Positions 1 through 7,414 of a stretch of DNA of 64,000 nucleotides are shown here, piece by piece. Below the pieces are notes generated by a model. It saw only the letters and a list, made by a program, of their open reading frames with translations. It was not told the origin of the DNA and ran no database searches. The translations under genes and the position numbers were made by a program. The DNA comes from Caulobacter rhizosphaerae (GTDB lineage Bacteria > Pseudomonadota > Alphaproteobacteria > Caulobacterales > Caulobacteraceae): assembly GCF_010977555.1 (NCBI RefSeq), contig NZ_CP048815.1, positions 4,580,501 to 4,644,500 of the forward strand, given 5' to 3'. Each line of letters starts with the position of its first letter. Positions within the stretch are counted from its first letter, which is position 1.

Positions 1-247
1 CTCGGCCCGCCTGCCCGCCCCGCGTCCGGGCCTGCGCGTCCACACGGTCGGCGAGGACGGTGCGTTCCAGGACCCCGACGACGCCCTGGGCGCGACCTAC
101 GGCCTGGCCGACGGCGACCTGGTGCTGATCCGGCCGGACGGCTATGTCGGCGCGATCCTGCCCGCCGCCGACGGCGCGCGGCTGGAGGCCTATCTGGCGG
201 ACGTGGGCCTGGCGTCGGCGCGAGCCCCGCACGCTCGGGCGGCGTGA
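1..247 (+). CDS. FAD-dependent aromatic monooxygenase, C-terminal end (partial)
   Basis: The reading frame enters from the left edge and gives about 81 residues before a TGA stop. The visible part resembles the thioredoxin-like C-terminal domain of phenol-hydroxylase-type flavin monooxygenases: a short strand (RVHTVGEDG), a linker, then LADGDLVLIRPDGYVGAIL, in which a final Asp-Gly-Tyr turn is typical. The FAD-binding and substrate domains lie outside the window, so the substrate cannot be told. The hydrolase that follows 67 bases later on the same strand would suit an aromatic-degradation setting, but that link is inference. Confidence 0.6.
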   Translation, partial: SARLPAPRPGLRVHTVGEDGAFQDPDDALGATYGLADGDLVLIRPDGYVGAILPAADGARLEAYLADVGLASARAPHARAA

Positions 248-314
248 ACTTCGCGATGGCTTGACGGGGATTCCTGCGCTAGCGGTCGGGCTCAAGCCCG
301 CTGCGGAGTTCCCG

Positions 315-1040
315 ATGCCCTTCGTCACCCATCGCGGCCAGCGCATTCACTACACCGTCGAGGGCGAGGGCCCGCTGGTCGTCCTGCAGCACGGCCTGTT
401 CATGGACGCCGCCAGCTGGAAGGCCAATGGCATGGTCGACGCCCTGGTCGGCCGCCACCGCGTCGTCTGCGTCGACTCCCTGGGCCACGGCCTCAGCGAC
501 AAGCCCGCCGACCCGGCCCTCTACGCCCAGGACCAGCGGGCCGGCGACCTGGCCGCGGTGATCGACGCCCTGGGCGAAGAGAAGGCCGCCGTGCTCGGCT
601 ATTCGATGGGCGCGTGGATGACGGTGGGGCTGGCCAAGCATCATCCGGAAAAAGTATCGCGCCTGGTGGTCGGCGGCTGGGACCTGCTGAACGGGGTTCC
701 CAAGACCCCGAACGGGCCGCTGACCTTCGACCTGTTCTGGGCCTTCGCCCGCGCCACGGCCCCGGCGCTGGTCGCCTGGGTGACGCCGGAGATCGAGCCG
801 GCCATGCGCGCCTGTTTCGAGGCCCTGGCCCAGCTGGACGGCGCGCGCCAGGCCGTCCTGGACGGCGGCTTCCCGGTGCTGCTGTGGGACGGCGACCAGG
901 ACGCCTACGCCCTGCCGATGCAGGCCTTCGCCGCCGCCGAGGGCCTGCCGTTCCTCTCCAGCCCCGGCGGTCACGTGCCGGCGATCGAGGCGCCTGGGCC
1001 CGAGACGGTGGCGGCCCTGGCGGCGTTCCTGGCGGGGTAG
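315..1040 (+). CDS. alpha/beta-fold hydrolase
   Basis: A 241-residue cytoplasmic alpha/beta hydrolase. The HG oxyanion motif is at residues 26-27 and the nucleophile elbow GYSMG puts the catalytic serine at 97. The acid is probably Asp194 in WDGDQD and the histidine is His220 in GGHV. No signal peptide is visible. The frame stays open upstream to about base 144, but I chose the ATG at 315 because a GCGGAG ribosome site lies just before it and the family usually begins with a short MPFxxxxGxxIHY strand. The substrate (ester, lactone or C-C bond) cannot be read from sequence. It may act with the monooxygenase upstream. Confidence 0.8.
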   Translation: MPFVTHRGQRIHYTVEGEGPLVVLQHGLFMDAASWKANGMVDALVGRHRVVCVDSLGHGLSDKPADPALYAQDQRAGDLAAVIDALGEEKAAVLGYSMGAWMTVGLAKHHPEKVSRLVVGGWDLLNGVPKTPNGPLTFDLFWAFARATAPALVAWVTPEIEPAMRACFEALAQLDGARQAVLDGGFPVLLWDGDQDAYALPMQAFAAAEGLPFLSSPGGHVPAIEAPGPETVAALAAFLAG

Positions 1041-1041
1041 C

Positions 1042-2817
1042 TCAGGCGAAGGCCAAACGCAGCGCATAGCGAAGGGGCGTACGCCCGGTGATGTAGAGCC
1101 GCTGGCCGGGGAGTTGCAGGCGTCCGCCGGCCCAGCTGTAGGTCTCGCCGGCACTGACCTTCACCACGCCTTCGCCGTTGCCGGGCCCGATCAGCAGGCG
1201 CTCGTCGCCCAGGCGGTAGCTGGCCTGCCCCTCAACCAGGTGGAAGCCGCCGTCGGCCAGCGGGCGGGCGCCCTCCAGGACCCCGCCGTCGCGCAGGGTC
1301 AGCTCCAGGGTCATGTCGACCGCCTCCTCCCCCGTGCTTTCGAACAGCAGGCCGTAGCCGTCCGGCTCGGGCCTGACCAGGATCCGGACGCCCAGCCGGT
1401 GGAAGGTCGCGGGCCGATGGCTGAAATCGAGCGCGCTGGTGAAGCGTCCGTCGATCGAGGGGCTCAGGGCGTAGGCGCCGCCCGGCCGGCGCCGGTCGGC
1501 CGGCATCGGCTGGTAGTAGGGCACGGCCAGTTCGCCGCCCAGGCGGACGGCGCCGTCGGGCTCCATCGCGATCTCGGACGGGCGGAAATGGCCCATGTTG
1601 AAGAAGTCCGGGATCAGCCGCACCGCGTCCACCACCAGGCCGCCCTTCCACAGCCGCATCAGCGTGGGGTTGGTGGCCAGTCCCGAGCCGATCGTGTTGT
1701 AGAACGCCGAGGGCGCGCCGTCGGCATACCAGTCGCTGCCGGCGTACAGGCTGGCGGTGATCGGGCCGCGCCGTTGGCGCACGAGCCCCACGGTCTTGAA
1801 CTGACGACCCAGGTCGAGGAACGGCGGGGCTTCCGCCGGCAGGGGTCGCGCGAGTTCGGGCGTGTCGATGAAGTCGGCCAGGACGTCGGCCAGCCGGCCG
1901 TTGTCGTTGCGCTCGATCCAGCGCGCCACGCCGGCGAAACGGCGATCGCCGTCCAGCAGGGCCAGTTCGCGGAACTGCAGATAGTAGGCGTGCAGGGTCT
2001 GCCGACGCTGATCCTGGTCCTGGCGACGCGCCTGCACCGTCTCCACCTCGCCCCCGAACGGCTCGGCCAGGGCGATCGTGGTGTCGAGATTGCGCCGCAC
2101 GAGGTCCCGCAACCGGGCCAGGCCGGGCAGGCGGGCCAGGGCCAGCAGCGACGGGTTGCTGACCTCGGAGGCGTAGATCGCGCTTCGCTCGGAATGGAAA
2201 CCGTCCGCGTCGATGTCGACGCCCTCGGCCAGCCACTGGTCGATGCGGGCCCGATAGGCGGGATCGGGGGCGACCTGGTCGATCCTGGCGAGCGCCGCGC
2301 ACAGCTCCCAGCGATGGTTGGGCGTGTGGATACCGCCGGTCGCCAGGGCCGGGCCGGCCTTGCGCATCATCGCCGTCAGCCGCGCGGCGAAGGCCTGGCT
2401 CTCGGGCCGCCGGTCCGCGCGCAGGCCGGCGGCCGCCACCGCCATGTCGCCGATCAGGAAGGCGGTGTCGGGCGGCGAGTGGCGGTTGCCGGCGCTGAAC
2501 GTGCCGTCGTCGTGCTGGGCGGCCTCCACCTTGGCCAGCAGCGTCTCGATCGGCCCGAGCAACGCGTCGTCGTGGAAAGCGTTCGAGCTCGGCCAGACGA
2601 ACGGCGTCGTCAGGCGGCGCATCTGGCGAAGCACGCCGCGCGGGCCCCATCCGCCGCCGCCGGCGTCGGGCTTGGACAGGATCGCGGCCGCCTGCCGGTC
2701 CGCCGCGGCGGTGACCAGAGCCAGGGTCGCGGCGTCCCGGTCGCCCGCGGCCGACGCGGGAAAGGCGGCGGCGCCCGCCGTCGCGGCCGTTCCGGCGAGG
2801 AATGTTCGTCGGCGCAT
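1042..2817 (-). CDS. Tat-exported protein of unknown function, partner of GH47
   Basis: A 591-residue protein with an RRRTF twin-arginine start and a hydrophobic, alanine-rich signal ending near ASAAG around residue 24, so it is probably exported folded to the periplasm. Residues 40-320 are helix-rich, and the second half is strand-rich with many Trp, Tyr and Gly (SDWYADGAPSAFY, PDFFNMGHFRP). An alpha-toroid plus beta-sheet layout of this kind is common among polysaccharide lyases and heparinase-like proteins, but I see no decisive catalytic motif and do not assign a family. It starts 33 bases after the GH47 stop on the same strand, so the two are probably co-transcribed and act on the same glycan. 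Confidence 0.6.
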   Translation of the reverse strand: MRRRTFLAGTAATAGAAAFPASAAGDRDAATLALVTAAADRQAAAILSKPDAGGGGWGPRGVLRQMRRLTTPFVWPSSNAFHDDALLGPIETLLAKVEAAQHDDGTFSAGNRHSPPDTAFLIGDMAVAAAGLRADRRPESQAFAARLTAMMRKAGPALATGGIHTPNHRWELCAALARIDQVAPDPAYRARIDQWLAEGVDIDADGFHSERSAIYASEVSNPSLLALARLPGLARLRDLVRRNLDTTIALAEPFGGEVETVQARRQDQDQRRQTLHAYYLQFRELALLDGDRRFAGVARWIERNDNGRLADVLADFIDTPELARPLPAEAPPFLDLGRQFKTVGLVRQRRGPITASLYAGSDWYADGAPSAFYNTIGSGLATNPTLMRLWKGGLVVDAVRLIPDFFNMGHFRPSEIAMEPDGAVRLGGELAVPYYQPMPADRRRPGGAYALSPSIDGRFTSALDFSHRPATFHRLGVRILVRPEPDGYGLLFESTGEEAVDMTLELTLRDGGVLEGARPLADGGFHLVEGQASYRLGDERLLIGPGNGEGVVKVSAGETYSWAGGRLQLPGQRLYITGRTPLRYALRLAFA

Positions 2818-2850
2818 GGTCGGCTTCCCTGTCGGATGGATGCGGCGTCC

Positions 2851-4242
2851 CTACCCCCGCCGAAACCCGCGCAGCACGTTGGCCTCGGTGCTCAGCTGCA
2901 GCGTCCGGTAATCGATGCGCGGCGTGTCGGAGAACAGCAGGTAGTAGTATTTCATCTGCTCGGACCACCAGTAGCCGGGGCAGTTGTCGCCCTGGGTCAT
3001 CGGCCGGGTGGTGATGTCCTTCAGGGCCGTGTAGCCGAAGGCGGCGCGGCTGGTGGCCTTCATCTGGCGATAGTGGATGGCCGCCAACCTGCGGTAACGC
3101 TCGTCCCGGTCGAGCAGCCAGAGGTTCAGGCAGGCGTCGGGATATTCCGGGCGCAGGCCCGTGGCCTTGCGGCGCGGCTGCGCCGTGGTCACGTCGATCG
3201 ACTCGGGGATCACCCCGAACCTGGCCTGCAAGTCGGTGAAGGACGCCAAGTAGTCGTCGCCCTGGGCCTTGCGACCGACCTGGCCCAGCAGGCCGGCATA
3301 ATAGGCGGCGAGCTCGCTCTGGGCCGTGGAGATCACGGCCCCGGTTTCGAAATCGACCATCGGGAACCACAGCCGGCCATCGTAGCGCTTGGCCTGATGG
3401 GCCAGTTGGGCGTCGACACACTCGACCGCCCAGCGCTTGCAGTCGGCGTCGCCGAACAGCTCCCAGGCGTCCCACAGGTATTCGTAGAAGCTGTCGGCAT
3501 AGACGTCGATGCTGGCGTTGCGGCTGGTGAACTGGCCGGTTGTCGCGTGGAGATTGGCGGCCATCAGCCCGATCTTCGAGCGGCGGTCCAGGGCGTGGCG
3601 CATGGCGCGCTTGGCCATGTCGAAATACTTGCGGTCGCCGGTCAGCTGGCTCAGCACCCCGAATTCGGACAGGTAGGTGCCGATCTCGGCCAGGTTGGTC
3701 TCCGGGTCGCGGACCGCGCCGGTACGCAGGTTCACATAGCGCCAGGGCAGGCCGTGGGGCGAGGCCGCGAACGCCTTGGCCAGGCGGTCGGCCAGGTCGC
3801 GGGCCTTCTCCAGCAGCATGGGGTCGCCGCAAGCCAGGTGAGCCGACAGCAGGCCGCCGACCAGGCGGATATTGGTCTCGAACACCTGGGCGTCGCCGTC
3901 AACGTCGAAGTCGAGGCTCTGCCTGACCCAGTCGACCCCGGCCTGGAACTCGGCGTCCAGTCCCATGATCCACAGGGTGTCCAGCGCCTCGACCAGCGAC
4001 AGGCCCAGGTCGTGGCCCTCGACGAAGAACGACGACGACGTGCCGCTGACCGGATTGATCTCGTCCTTGCCCCAGGCCTTGGCGACATAGCCCTGCCAGG
4101 CCCACTGGAACTCGGCGCGGACGTCGGCGGCCAGGGCCTTCCAGTCTTCCGCGGCGGCGGTTTCGGCGGCGAGAGCCGGGGCGGCGGCGGCCGAGGCGGC
4201 CAGGGCCAGCGCGTGGCGGCGGGAGAGGCGCAAAGGGGTCAT
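2851..4242 (-). CDS. Glycoside hydrolase family 47 alpha-1,2-mannosidase
   Basis: A 463-residue class I alpha-mannosidase that trims alpha-1,2-linked mannose with inversion. An SRRHAL twin-arginine-like signal ends near ALAAE. Family landmarks in order are GHDLGLSLVEALDTLWIMG (residues 76-94), VFETNIR with the likely catalytic acid Glu122, Asp250 in IDVYADSFYEY, and RPEYPDA with the likely base Glu366. The LSTEANVLRG near the C-terminus should supply the calcium-binding Thr452. The positions match the catalytic set known for the characterised bacterial GH47 of a Caulobacter strain to within one residue. GH47 is mainly eukaryotic and rare in bacteria. The target is probably high-mannose glycan from fungi or plants (inference). 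Confidence 0.9.
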   Translation of the reverse strand: MTPLRLSRRHALALAASAAAAPALAAETAAAEDWKALAADVRAEFQWAWQGYVAKAWGKDEINPVSGTSSSFFVEGHDLGLSLVEALDTLWIMGLDAEFQAGVDWVRQSLDFDVDGDAQVFETNIRLVGGLLSAHLACGDPMLLEKARDLADRLAKAFAASPHGLPWRYVNLRTGAVRDPETNLAEIGTYLSEFGVLSQLTGDRKYFDMAKRAMRHALDRRSKIGLMAANLHATTGQFTSRNASIDVYADSFYEYLWDAWELFGDADCKRWAVECVDAQLAHQAKRYDGRLWFPMVDFETGAVISTAQSELAAYYAGLLGQVGRKAQGDDYLASFTDLQARFGVIPESIDVTTAQPRRKATGLRPEYPDACLNLWLLDRDERYRRLAAIHYRQMKATSRAAFGYTALKDITTRPMTQGDNCPGYWWSEQMKYYYLLFSDTPRIDYRTLQLSTEANVLRGFRRG

Positions 4243-4320
4243 GGACGCAACCTAGACGGAGTCTGACGCCGGTCGCCAGAGCCGCTCCACCGCCCGTTTG
4301 CGCTGCGTCGCAGCAAAGCC

Positions 4321-4349
4321 TTGGCGACTGTGGGGTTGCTCGTGCTAGA
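4321..4349 (+). promoter_or_regulatory. candidate housekeeping promoter for the hydroxybutyryl-CoA dehydrogenase gene
   Basis: TTGGCG at 4321 and GCTAGA at 4344 have a 17-base spacer, close to the Caulobacter housekeeping pattern (TTGAC-type -35 and GCTANAWC-type -10). It would give a leader of about 75 bases. Read by eye only. Confidence 0.3.
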
Positions 4350-4428
4350 AAAGCGGGCATGAACGCCGGGGCGAGCGCGCGACGCCTGTCCTCGCCGCGA
4401 GCAAGGCCCAATAGCAAGGCTTGTCTGA

Positions 4429-5307
4429 ATGACGGATATCAAGACGGTCGGCGTGATCGGCGCTGGCCAGATGGGGTCGGGCATCGCTCATGTCGTCGCC
4501 CTCGGTGGCTATGACGTGCGCCTGCATGACGTCTCGCGCGAGCGCATCGAGGCGGGCCTGGCCCTGATCGAGAAGAACCTGGCCCGCCAGGTGCATCGCG
4601 GCATCATCGACGAGTCGGCCATGAGCGCGGCCCTGGCGCGGATCACCGCCGCCGAGGACCTGGCCCTGGTCGGCGCGACCGACCTGGCCATCGAGGCGGC
4701 GACCGAGAACGAGGAGATCAAGAAGTCGATCTTCCGCAATCTCCAGCCGCACCTGGGCGAGAACACCCTGCTGGCCTCCAACACCTCGTCGATCTCGATC
4801 ACCCGGCTGGCCAGCGCCACCGACCGCCCGGAGCGGTTCATCGGCCTGCACTTCATGAACCCGGTCCCGCTGATGAAGCTGGTCGAGATCATCCGCGGCA
4901 TCGCCACCGACGTGCCGACCTACGAGCGGGCCGTGGCCTTCGCCAAGTCGCTGGGCAAGATCACCTCGAACGCCGAGGACTTCCCGGCCTTCATCGTCAA
5001 CCGCGTGCTGGTGCCGATGATCAACGAGGCGATCTACACCCTGTACGAGGGCGTGGGCACCGTCGACGCGATCGACACCGCCATGAAGCTGGGCGCCAAC
5101 CATCCGATGGGCCCGCTCGAGCTGGGCGACTTCATCGGCCTGGACACCGTGCTCAGCATCATGAACGTGCTGCACGAGGGCCTGGCCGACAGCAAGTACC
5201 GTCCCTGCCCGTTGCTGGTGAAGTATGTCGAGGCCGGCTGGCTGGGCAAGAAGGCCGGCCGCGGCTTCTACGACTACCGCGGCGAGCACCCGGTCCCGAC
5301 GCGGTAG
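4429..5307 (+). CDS. hbd: 3-hydroxybutyryl-CoA dehydrogenase
   Basis: A 292-residue NAD(P)-dependent dehydrogenase of 3-hydroxyacyl-CoA. The Rossmann motif GAGQMGSG sits at residues 11-18. The middle carries the family signature NTSSISIT and FIGLHFMNPVPLMKLVEI with the catalytic histidine, then the C-terminal helical domain with NHPMGPLELGDFIGLD and GWLGKKAGRGFYDY. The length is that of the stand-alone short-chain enzymes, not the large FadB fusion. It probably serves the butanoate or polyhydroxybutyrate cycle or the end of beta-oxidation. It converges on the degraded vapC, whose old stop codon lies only four bases beyond this stop. Confidence 0.93.
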   Translation: MTDIKTVGVIGAGQMGSGIAHVVALGGYDVRLHDVSRERIEAGLALIEKNLARQVHRGIIDESAMSAALARITAAEDLALVGATDLAIEAATENEEIKKSIFRNLQPHLGENTLLASNTSSISITRLASATDRPERFIGLHFMNPVPLMKLVEIIRGIATDVPTYERAVAFAKSLGKITSNAEDFPAFIVNRVLVPMINEAIYTLYEGVGTVDAIDTAMKLGANHPMGPLELGDFIGLDTVLSIMNVLHEGLADSKYRPCPLLVKYVEAGWLGKKAGRGFYDYRGEHPVPTR

Positions 5308-5310
5308 GGG

Positions 5311-5683
5311 CTACCAGAGGGTCGGGACGCCGTAGCCGACAAGTTGCGGTCCCGGGTGATCACCGTGGCGTTCTCAACGAGTCCCTGGGCGGCGATCAGT
5401 CGATCGAAAGGGTCGCCGTGCTGGCGCGGCAACCGCCCCGCCACCACCGCGTGGCGTGCGTCGACAGGCAACCAGGCGAAATCGAGCCGGCGCACCGCGT
5501 CCTCGATATCGGCCGGCAGGAGGCCGAGTTCGGCGCTGCGCGATCGCTTGAACTCGATCTCATAAGCGCACGCGACGCTGACCAGCACGTCGTGTCCATC
5601 AGCAATGCGGCGAGTCTCGGCGGCAGACGGCGCGACTGGGCCAAGGCCCAGATCAGGGCGTGCGTATCAGGCAGCAGCTTCAT
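5311..5683 (-). pseudogene. vapC: VapC-type PIN-domain toxin, disrupted by two frameshifts
   Basis: Read in three successive frames, this strand gives a complete VapC-like PIN protein. The N-terminus is MKLLPDTHALIWAL (the first acidic metal ligand is in DTHA). The middle is VLVSVACAYEIEFK through ARHAVVAGRLPRQHGDPFDRLIAAQ to VITRDRN. The tail is GYGVPTLW followed by TAG. The frame slips once near 5589-5593 and again near 5338-5342. The span is 373 bases, and adding one base at each slip gives 375, that is 124 residues plus stop, so two single-base deletions explain it. The start overlaps vapB by 17 bases. Either the toxin is dead or the assembly has two errors. Confidence 0.75.
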
Positions 5684-5939
5684 CGTCGGATGGAAAGATG
5701 GGCCCGTCGACCGCCGCCAGGGTTTCGGGATCGGGTCCGATAAAAAGGCCTTCGGGCAGGTCGAGATTCAGGTGATCCCAGACGCCGAGCTGGCGCTGGC
5801 GTTTCTCCGAAGGTCCGGCCGGCGTCGCGACCGCCAGGACCTTGCCGTCGCGGACCAACGTGACCTCCTCGCCCGCGTCGATATGGGCGAGCAGTTGATC
5901 GCGCGCGCCCGACGCATCGATGTCGACTTGGATCGTCAT
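5667..5939 (-). CDS. vapB: VapB/Phd-type antitoxin
   Basis: A 90-residue antitoxin. Residues 1-55 form a Phd/YefM-like DNA-binding fold (QLLAHIDAGEEVTLVRDGKVLAV), and the acidic C-terminus (DLPEGLFIGPDPETLAA to PSDDEAAA) is the usual toxin-wrapping tail. The stop lies inside the start of the PIN toxin gene, the standard overlapping operon. The antitoxin frame is intact while the toxin frame is broken, the expected decay order, because losing the antitoxin first would be lethal. Confidence 0.75.
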   Translation of the reverse strand: MTIQVDIDASGARDQLLAHIDAGEEVTLVRDGKVLAVATPAGPSEKRQRQLGVWDHLNLDLPEGLFIGPDPETLAAVDGPIFPSDDEAAA

Positions 5940-5988
5940 ATCAGCAACTTAGCATGGAACATATCAAGAACCAAGCCCTGCCGCCGGC

Positions 5989-6165
5989 TACTGGACCGTC
6001 GAAGCGGTGCTGGTTGGGCTGATCCTCTAGGACGGCCTCAAGGGCCGCTGGCTGACGCCCTGGTGGCTGACCCTGGGCGTGGCCATCCACCTGACCATGT
6101 TCCAGGCCCCGACCTGGCCGGGCGTCGTCGCGGCGCACAGCTGGCGGGGCCTTCCCTCCGGCTAG
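5989..6165 (+). pseudogene. remnant of a small membrane protein
   Basis: In one frame this reads YWTVEAVLVGLIL, then TAG at 6028, then DGLKGRWLTPWWLTLGVAIH, a hydrophobic stretch and a final TAG at 6163. The Trp-rich, hydrophobic character on both sides of the internal stop looks like the decayed end of an integral membrane protein, but no family is recognisable and it could be chance. The surrounding 5940-6382 gap otherwise holds only a palindromic repeat at 6199. Confidence 0.3.
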
Positions 6166-6198
6166 GCGGATCGACACAGGTCCAGGGGCCGGAAGCCC

Positions 6199-6280
6199 GT
6201 CGTTCGACAAGCTCAGGATCAGGTTTTCGACTGCCGAGCCTGCCAATGGCCCTCATCCTGAGCCTGTCGAAGGATGAGGA
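6199..6280. repeat. paired hairpin repeat, family A copy 1
   Basis: Two inverted units share the core TTCGACAAGCTCAGGAT / ATCCTGAGCCTGTCGAA. The left unit is worn, and the right unit keeps CCTC...GAGG flanks. The same element recurs near 15.8, 24.8, 33.5 and 45.9 kb. Confidence 0.8.
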
Positions 6281-6382
6281 CCAGGCACGGCCTTGAGGGC
6301 CTAAATCCATCGAGGGGCGTCGAGACTCCCCGCCCCCTTCGCGCTAGGGTGGAGCCGAGAGCCAGACCGGGGAGAGGGCGAC

Positions 6383-7381
6383 ATGGCCGGGTTCATGATT
6401 TCGCTTCGCGCCAAGGCCGACGACAGCAAGATCGGTCCGGCCCGCTACCTGAGGATCGGCGACGACGGCGCCCAGACCGCGCTCAGCCCCACCGCCTGGC
6501 GCAAGGCGGTGCTGGACAGCTTCACCGAGAAGACCCCGCAGGGCCTGCCCCGCGGCGACCTGCTGTTCTATGTCCACGGCTTCAACACCAGCTTCAAGGA
6601 CGCCCTGAAGGGCGACGCCGACAACCGCGCCAAGCTGGCGGCTCACGGCTGGACCGGGGTCTATGTCAGCTACGACTGGCCGTCCCTGGGCGAAACCCTG
6701 GGCTACTACGCCGACCGCAGCAACGCCCGGGCCAGCGCCAACGCCCTGATCGACTCGGCTCTGGCGATGTTCGTCGGCGCCATCGTGCCCGACTGCCAGG
6801 TGCGGGTCAGCCTCATGGCCCATTCGATGGGGGCCTTCGTGGTGCGCCAGGCGTTCAGCTGGGCCTACCAGGACGTCAAGACCAACGCCAAGGCTTGGTC
6901 GATCTCGCAGCTGCTGCTGGTGGCCGGCGACGTCTCGCAGGGCAGCCTGTCGGCCGACCAGGACGGCGGCCGCTGGTTCAACAAGTATGTCGGCCGGACC
7001 ACGATCTATTCGAACCGCTTCGACAGCGTGCTGAAGATCTCGGACCTCAAGAACGGCGAGCCGACGCCGCGAGCCGGGCGGGTGGGCCTGCCGGCCGACG
7101 CGCCCGCCTCGTTCTGCGACGTCGACTGCAGCGCGCTGTTCAACGGCCTGGACCTCAGCCTCGCCCAGCGGGTCAACCCGGCCACGGCCCACTGCTTCTA
7201 CTTCAAGCAGGACGCCTTCTGGCGCGACGCGGTGCTGACCCTGGAGGGCGGCATCGACCGCCACGTGATCCCGACCCGCGCCCTGCTGGGGACGACCGAC
7301 AACCGCTTCACCCTGAAGACCAAGCCGATCACCGCGGCCGAGTACCAGGCGGCGCTGCAGCTGGCCCAGGCGGGGAACTGA
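6383..7381 (+). CDS. DUF900-type alpha/beta hydrolase
   Basis: A 332-residue protein with the DUF900 esterase-like signature: LLFYVHGFNTSFKDAL near residues 60-75, YDWPS with YYADRSNARAS, and the nucleophile elbow MAHSMGAF with a serine near 150. There is no clear signal peptide, and the N-terminus (MAGFMISLRAK) suggests a cytosolic enzyme. Start choice: the ATG at 6383 follows GGGGAGAGGG by a few bases. The substrate is unknown. It stands alone, with the gene downstream on the opposite strand. Confidence 0.8.
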   Translation: MAGFMISLRAKADDSKIGPARYLRIGDDGAQTALSPTAWRKAVLDSFTEKTPQGLPRGDLLFYVHGFNTSFKDALKGDADNRAKLAAHGWTGVYVSYDWPSLGETLGYYADRSNARASANALIDSALAMFVGAIVPDCQVRVSLMAHSMGAFVVRQAFSWAYQDVKTNAKAWSISQLLLVAGDVSQGSLSADQDGGRWFNKYVGRTTIYSNRFDSVLKISDLKNGEPTPRAGRVGLPADAPASFCDVDCSALFNGLDLSLAQRVNPATAHCFYFKQDAFWRDAVLTLEGGIDRHVIPTRALLGTTDNRFTLKTKPITAAEYQAALQLAQAGN

Positions 7382-7414
7382 GTCGAAGCCTGTCCCGGCT
7401 GACGACGGCGGTTG

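Noticed and set aside
1114-4266. A 1050-codon open frame on the + strand across the GH47 and Tat-partner genes
   Set aside because: It is a shadow created by very high third-position GC on the opposite strand. Its protein is Gln, Gly and His repeats without domains, whereas the minus-strand genes have clear motifs.
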